Position numbers and translations under genes: made by a program. From positions 1 through 33,863 of IMG/VR virus record IMGVR_UViG_3300008119_001286: a stretch of DNA of 33,863 nt; one strand, written 5' to 3'. This stretch comes from a virus. Within the stretch, counting starts at the first letter, position 1. Each line of letters starts with the position of its first letter. The notes below the pieces were generated by a model that saw only the letters and a program-made list of their open reading frames with translations, ran no database searches and had not been told where the DNA came from. Below, in pieces: positions 30,316 to 33,863 of the stretch.

Positions 30316-31239
30316 TTACATATCAAATAAACTTTGTAAATGATCATCATATTTTTTACTATTTACAATATTTGATGATCTATACTTTATCTGTTTATTA
30401 TCGTTTTTATCAAAACTATTGTCAATACTTTCTTTATTTGTGTTAATTTGTTCATTTAATCTTGATATTTCATCTTGCAAGCTGTTAACAAACGCAAATA
30501 TATTTTTATGTTTTTTTAATCCTTTTTCAAAAACATTTCTATAATCTTGACCAAGCATTAATAATTTTTCTATAGCATCAGTCGGTTCAGCTTCTTCCAG
30601 ATATTCCAATAAACTTTCTCTTTCATCAATATTTAATAAATGAACTGAATCATAAAAAGCCTTATAATTATTATCTATTTCTTTTGATTTATTATATTTT
30701 TTAAAGTTTTGGAATTCATTCTCAAGTTTTTCAAGAATTGTTTTTGATTTATTATCACCTTTAGAAACCTCATCTTTTACTTCTAATTCATCTTCTTTAA
30801 AATCAAGTATTGATGTAAGTTTATTAACAGCATCATTAAACTCTTCCACATCAAGATATGTATTATCAGGATCAAGTATAGATTTTTTTAATTCTTCAAT
30901 TGTTGATTTGAATTTCTTTTTAAACAAAACATTTTCTTGATTTTTTACTTGATAACTTTTTTTAGTATCATTTAATGCTTTTTCCAGACTTTTTATTTGT
31001 TTTTCAAGATCAGGTTTAACTTCTTCCTGTTTTTTATCTTCTTTATTTTGTTTTTCTAAATCTTCAATTTCAGATTCATCTTTTACAAATTCTTCTTGTA
31101 ATTTTACACTTTCTTTTTGATTGTCTGTATTAATCTGTTGTTTTGTATTAACAACATCTTGTTTATGTTCTTCTTTTTTAGAATCTTTAATCTTATTATG
31201 TATTTCACCTAATACATTATCTAAATCATTATCACTCAT
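30316..31239 (-). CDS. Scaffolding protein
   Basis: 307 residues, highly charged and nearly all helical. Long coiled coils run from about residue 50 to 120 (EEVKPDLEKQIKSLEKALNDTKKSY) and 140-220, with Lys/Glu/Asp very abundant. The C-terminus is short and basic (KQIKYRSSNIVNSKKYDDHL) as in head scaffolds, whose end binds the coat. It lies between portal and major capsid, overlapping the portal end by 8 bp. No protease motif seen. Confidence 0.8.
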   Translation of the reverse strand: MSDNDLDNVLGEIHNKIKDSKKEEHKQDVVNTKQQINTDNQKESVKLQEEFVKDESEIEDLEKQNKEDKKQEEVKPDLEKQIKSLEKALNDTKKSYQVKNQENVLFKKKFKSTIEELKKSILDPDNTYLDVEEFNDAVNKLTSILDFKEDELEVKDEVSKGDNKSKTILEKLENEFQNFKKYNKSKEIDNNYKAFYDSVHLLNIDERESLLEYLEEAEPTDAIEKLLMLGQDYRNVFEKGLKKHKNIFAFVNSLQDEISRLNEQINTNKESIDNSFDKNDNKQIKYRSSNIVNSKKYDDHLQSLFDM

Positions 31240-32995
31240 TATTTACCTCTTGTTGATTTGGCAATATTCCTTGTTGTAATTGCATTTTTTCAATTACAAC
31301 TCTTTTATATTCAGCAGCTAATTTATAGCTTGATACTTCACCTATACCTTCTTGTTGTAAGAAATAAGGTGATGATAATAACATATCGGCAAGCCCACTA
31401 CCCAAAATAGTATTAAATATTTCTTTTTCTTCTTCAATACTAGAACTAAAATTAGGTGAGGTTGTAGGATAAACTTCAAAATTAAGTAATGATATATTGC
31501 TATCTATCACTGCACTATCTTGCTTACCTTCGTTATAAAATGATATTACCTGTTTAAAATTCTCAATACCTTTTAAAGTATCAAGCATTATTCTTCCCTC
31601 GGAAGTAAGCATATACTCATAAGCAAGTACTAAAGGATTTTGAGCATTCAAAGTTGTATTTATTCTATTTTGTATAGCAACACCGCTTTCAGCATTAGTT
31701 GGTTTACCTGCAAAATCATCAAATAATCCAGACAGATTTTGAAATTCCCTATTTAACATATCAAGTGAGCTAAGTATACCTTTTATATCATTACTATTAT
31801 CAACAACAGTAATATCCTTAGGGTCTACTTGTAAAAACCCACGTTTCTTTTTGGATTCTATATTATACATTTTTACAAATTGTTCATAATCCATACTACT
31901 AGCTTTAGGATTACACATTGTAAGTTTTGAATTTGCATAATGGAATAATTTTGAAATCTCAACATTCCACAAGTTTTGTAATTCTATCATGTAATTTGTA
32001 CTACCTATAAAATCACCATTCATATTTCTTGAATATACCATTGGTACATATGGAAAAAATGTCTGATTAGGAACTTGTTCAGCTATAGCCCCATGATAAA
32101 GTAATATATCATTACAAAATACAGTTTTATAAATTCTAGTACCTGTTTTTACATCAACTTTACCTGTAGCTTTTTTATTTACCAAATCTTCATTAAAAGT
32201 AGTAAATATAGTATCATCAAATTCTTTATAGGTATTATCAATCTGTCTATCATTGTTATCAGTTACTGGTATATCACATGTTGATTCAAAATACTTATCT
32301 GATCTTTTTTCATATAATTCAACAATTCTTATAGATTTGCCATTTACCCAAATATCTGCCGGTATTGCTGTAAAATCTTCTACAGATGTATATTGATTAT
32401 TTTTACTATTAGCTACCATATTATCAAATTCAGTAACATATTTAGGGTATAAATTTTTTAACTTAACAACATTTACAAAATAACTTCTAGCTATAACATT
32501 CTGATTCTCTAGCCTTGGGCTTAAATCATCAGGATCAAAATACATTTCCCTACTATTTACCCATTCATACCAAAATCTGTTATTTTCATAATAAAAATGA
32601 GACCACCCAATTCCACTAGATAAAGCAGATTGGCATTTCAAACTTGATGCAAAACTATGATTATTTTGACTTTGAACATTAAATGCCCAGTTTTTTATAT
32701 AATTAGCTATATTAAAATGATATTGTGAATTAGTTGTTGGCAAAAAACCAACTCTTTTACCGCTTTTTATTAATATGCTTAAATATCTATCAATAATAGG
32801 TTTAATTCTATTAACAGTTATAGGATCACAACCAATTTGTTCTAAACCTACTTTATCTTTATGATTATTCCATTGTTTATTATAATAATAATCATTATTT
32901 ATAATATCGTTTTCAATCCATGTTTTTCTTATTTGTGAATCTGCTAGATATTTAAATAACTCTTTTGAATCTTCTAAAATCTGTCTTTTATTCAT
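31232..32995 (-). CDS. Portal protein, P22 gp1-like
   Basis: 587 residues. P22-type portal features: a start with helical NDYYYNKQWNNH (33-44), GCDPITVNRIKPIIDRYLSILIKSGKRVGF (54-83), SALSSGIGWSHFYYENNRFWYEWVNSREMYFDPDDLSPRLENQ (127-169). Further on come NGDFIGSTNYMIELQNLWNVEISKL and TNAESGVAIQNRIN (residues 440-455). It forms the DNA entry ring at one capsid vertex. The start overlaps the previous gene (ATGA). The terminase gene would be expected upstream, beyond the right edge. Confidence 0.9.
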   Translation of the reverse strand: MNKRQILEDSKELFKYLADSQIRKTWIENDIINNDYYYNKQWNNHKDKVGLEQIGCDPITVNRIKPIIDRYLSILIKSGKRVGFLPTTNSQYHFNIANYIKNWAFNVQSQNNHSFASSLKCQSALSSGIGWSHFYYENNRFWYEWVNSREMYFDPDDLSPRLENQNVIARSYFVNVVKLKNLYPKYVTEFDNMVANSKNNQYTSVEDFTAIPADIWVNGKSIRIVELYEKRSDKYFESTCDIPVTDNNDRQIDNTYKEFDDTIFTTFNEDLVNKKATGKVDVKTGTRIYKTVFCNDILLYHGAIAEQVPNQTFFPYVPMVYSRNMNGDFIGSTNYMIELQNLWNVEISKLFHYANSKLTMCNPKASSMDYEQFVKMYNIESKKKRGFLQVDPKDITVVDNSNDIKGILSSLDMLNREFQNLSGLFDDFAGKPTNAESGVAIQNRINTTLNAQNPLVLAYEYMLTSEGRIMLDTLKGIENFKQVISFYNEGKQDSAVIDSNISLLNFEVYPTTSPNFSSSIEEEKEIFNTILGSGLADMLLSSPYFLQQEGIGEVSSYKLAAEYKRVVIEKMQLQQGILPNQQEVNNE

Positions 32996-33357
32996 GTTTC
33001 CAACAACTCATAACCGGTTAATATACAAGAAAATAATTCACCATAAGACCCACTATAGCAAACAAGATTATCCCCATCTAATAATACATGTTCTGAAATT
33101 TCAGAACTATTACCTTTAATTACCATTAATAAATCCGTTGTCTGATTAGGAGTTAATAATAAATTATAACAGATATATGCTTTTTCTATAGGATTTTTCA
33201 ATAATCTTATATCTTCAACAGTTATACGAATATTATTGTCAGTAATATTCGTACACCGCAAAGAAGTTATAATTGTTTGCTTTTCAGCACTTATTAGAAC
33301 TGTTTTAGTATTAGATATTGACTCAAAATTATTTTTAATATTATTGGTAAAAATCAT
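32992..33357 (-). CDS. Small hypothetical structural-region protein
   Basis: 121 residues, predicted beta-rich: NTKTVLISAEKQTIITSLRCTNITDNNIRITVEDIRL and YICYNLLLTPNQTTDLLMV. No signal or motif. Overlaps the portal gene start by 4 bp and the preceding stop by one base. A minor virion or decoration-type protein is possible, but I cannot assign it. It contains an 11-bp perfect hairpin at 33225-33253. Confidence 0.6.
   Translation of the reverse strand: MIFTNNIKNNFESISNTKTVLISAEKQTIITSLRCTNITDNNIRITVEDIRLLKNPIEKAYICYNLLLTPNQTTDLLMVIKGNSSEISEHVLLDGDNLVCYSGSYGELFSCILTGYELLET
33225..33253 (-). repeat. Intragenic 11-bp perfect inverted repeat
   Basis: TACGAATATTA (33225-33235) and TAATATTCGTA (33243-33253) are perfectly complementary with a 7-nt loop, inside the small gene upstream of the portal gene. 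Borderline against chance for this base composition. No T-run follows on either strand. Confidence 0.5.
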
Positions 33358-33584
33358 TAATATTTAATTATTTTATCAATAATTTCTTTCATTTTAGTAA
33401 ACTTATCATTAAAAATATCTATTTCTTCCAAAGATATTTCTTCTTTTTTACCTTTTTTAATTGAAATATACATTATTGATTGTTTAATAAAATCATTAAT
33501 AACTGAAAAATTAGTAATTAACTCATTTAATTCACAAACTTTTGATATTTCTGATAAATTTTCTATTTTATTTTCTTCATTCAT
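33357..33584 (-). CDS. Small hypothetical protein
   Basis: 75 residues, helical and charged with an acidic start (MNEENKIENLSEISKVCELNEL). Its stop shares one base with the next start (TAATG). The previous gene ends 1 bp before it. Function unknown; likely part of the late transcript. Confidence 0.6.
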   Translation of the reverse strand: MNEENKIENLSEISKVCELNELITNFSVINDFIKQSIMYISIKKGKKEEISLEEIDIFNDKFTKMKEIIDKIIKY

Positions 33585-33585
33585 A

Positions 33586-33765
33586 TTAAGCTAAATCTTT
33601 ACTTAAAATTGCTAAATTATCAGTTATTAACTTTATATCAGCAACAACCATAGCTTTTCTTTCTGGAGTTGATAGTGCTTCATCACCAGACCAATACATA
33701 GAGCCATCATTATATAAAGCGTTTGTGTATTTAGTAATTAGTTGTAAAATTTGAATGTGATTCAT
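33586..33765 (-). CDS. Small hypothetical protein, 59 aa
   Basis: 59 residues from ATG 33765 to TAA 33588-33586, preceded by CAGGTATTACT (AGGT as ribosome-binding site). Sequence MNHIQILQLITKYTNALYND... with two probable helices and GDEALSTPERKAMVVADIKL in the middle. No known domain recognised. Spacing of 1 bp to the next gene supports it as a real gene. Confidence 0.6.
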   Translation of the reverse strand: MNHIQILQLITKYTNALYNDGSMYWSGDEALSTPERKAMVVADIKLITDNLAILSKDLA

Positions 33766-33816
33766 AGTAATACCTGTAAATTTAAATTTATATATTTAAT
33801 ATAGCAAATAATGTTG

Positions 33817-33863
33817 TTATTTTCCAGTGTTATCCACTTTATCGGATAATTCTTGAATAGCTA
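33817..33863 (-). CDS. C-terminal end of a leftward gene, truncated by the window edge
   Basis: On the minus strand the only frame open to the edge encodes AIQELSDKVDNTGK and stops at TAA 33819-33817. Too short to identify. Its position upstream of the portal region would suit a terminase subunit or a small late gene. Confidence 0.35.
   Translation of the reverse strand, partial: AIQELSDKVDNTGK

Noticed and set aside
1-33863. Possibility of an alternative genetic code or stop-codon reassignment, prompted by AT-richness and many short genes.
   Set aside because: TAA, TGA and TAG all end clearly bounded genes (for example the ATGA overlaps and TAG of the helicase gene), and no conserved protein needs read-through.

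Overview
The window is a strongly AT-rich stretch of a tailed-phage genome with podovirus architecture (P22-like portal, adaptor and tail nozzle, N4-gp56-type capsid, internal or ejection proteins). It could be a free phage or a prophage fragment. A two-component spanin with a lipobox (Rz1-like) and a T4/P21-type lysozyme imply a Gram-negative host. All three standard stop codons are used. I see no tRNA, integrase, CRISPR array or terminase. The right edge cuts a leftward gene, so the terminase and the rest of the packaging block probably lie just outside.

Layout. Positions 1-318 hold a 9-bp iteron-like repeat cluster and a near-consensus sigma70-type promoter. From 319 to 14651 every gene reads rightward: about 20 small, mostly unrecognised early or accessory genes, with a replication module spread among them. 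That module comprises a prim-pol/PriCT/VirE-type primase-helicase (3405-5654), a DUF2800 PD-(D/E)XK nuclease (7998-9116), a broken Enc34-type ssDNA-binding gene (9121-9575), a compact family B DNA polymerase (9585-11372), a VRR-NUC nuclease (12106-12402), an AntA/AntB antirepressor (12558-13331) and a SNF2 helicase (13332-14651). Positions 14647-14802 hold stacked hairpins, including a bidirectional terminator, where the two transcription units converge. From 14830 to the right edge every gene reads leftward. In transcription order, from the right, these are small genes, portal, scaffold, major capsid protein, a possible decoration protein, adaptor, nozzle, three paralogous fibre-like proteins, a GNAT-like protein, three or four ejection proteins, holin, lysozyme, a lipoprotein-like protein and the overlapping spanins.

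Most notable. (1) Several small early genes (924-1421, 2586-3035, 5829-6032, probably 7039-7440) are bounded by direct repeats that span the upstream gene junction, Shine-Dalgarno sequence and start codon, as if accessory genes were inserted cassette-wise at start-codon junctions. (2) A nested stem-loop at 12417-12527, with a competing alternative hairpin, looks like an undescribed structured RNA between the nuclease and antirepressor genes. (3) Two tandem 66-residue proteins resemble DUF2829/Tad2 anti-Thoeris proteins and sit near a DUF7448-like gene. (4) The ssDNA-binding gene has lost its N-terminal part and needs a -1 shift at an A6 run. (5) The HNH-AP2 protein has lost its catalytic Asp-His pair. 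(6) A 13-bp perfect hairpin lies within the adaptor gene. Functional calls rest on motif recognition alone; no database search was possible.
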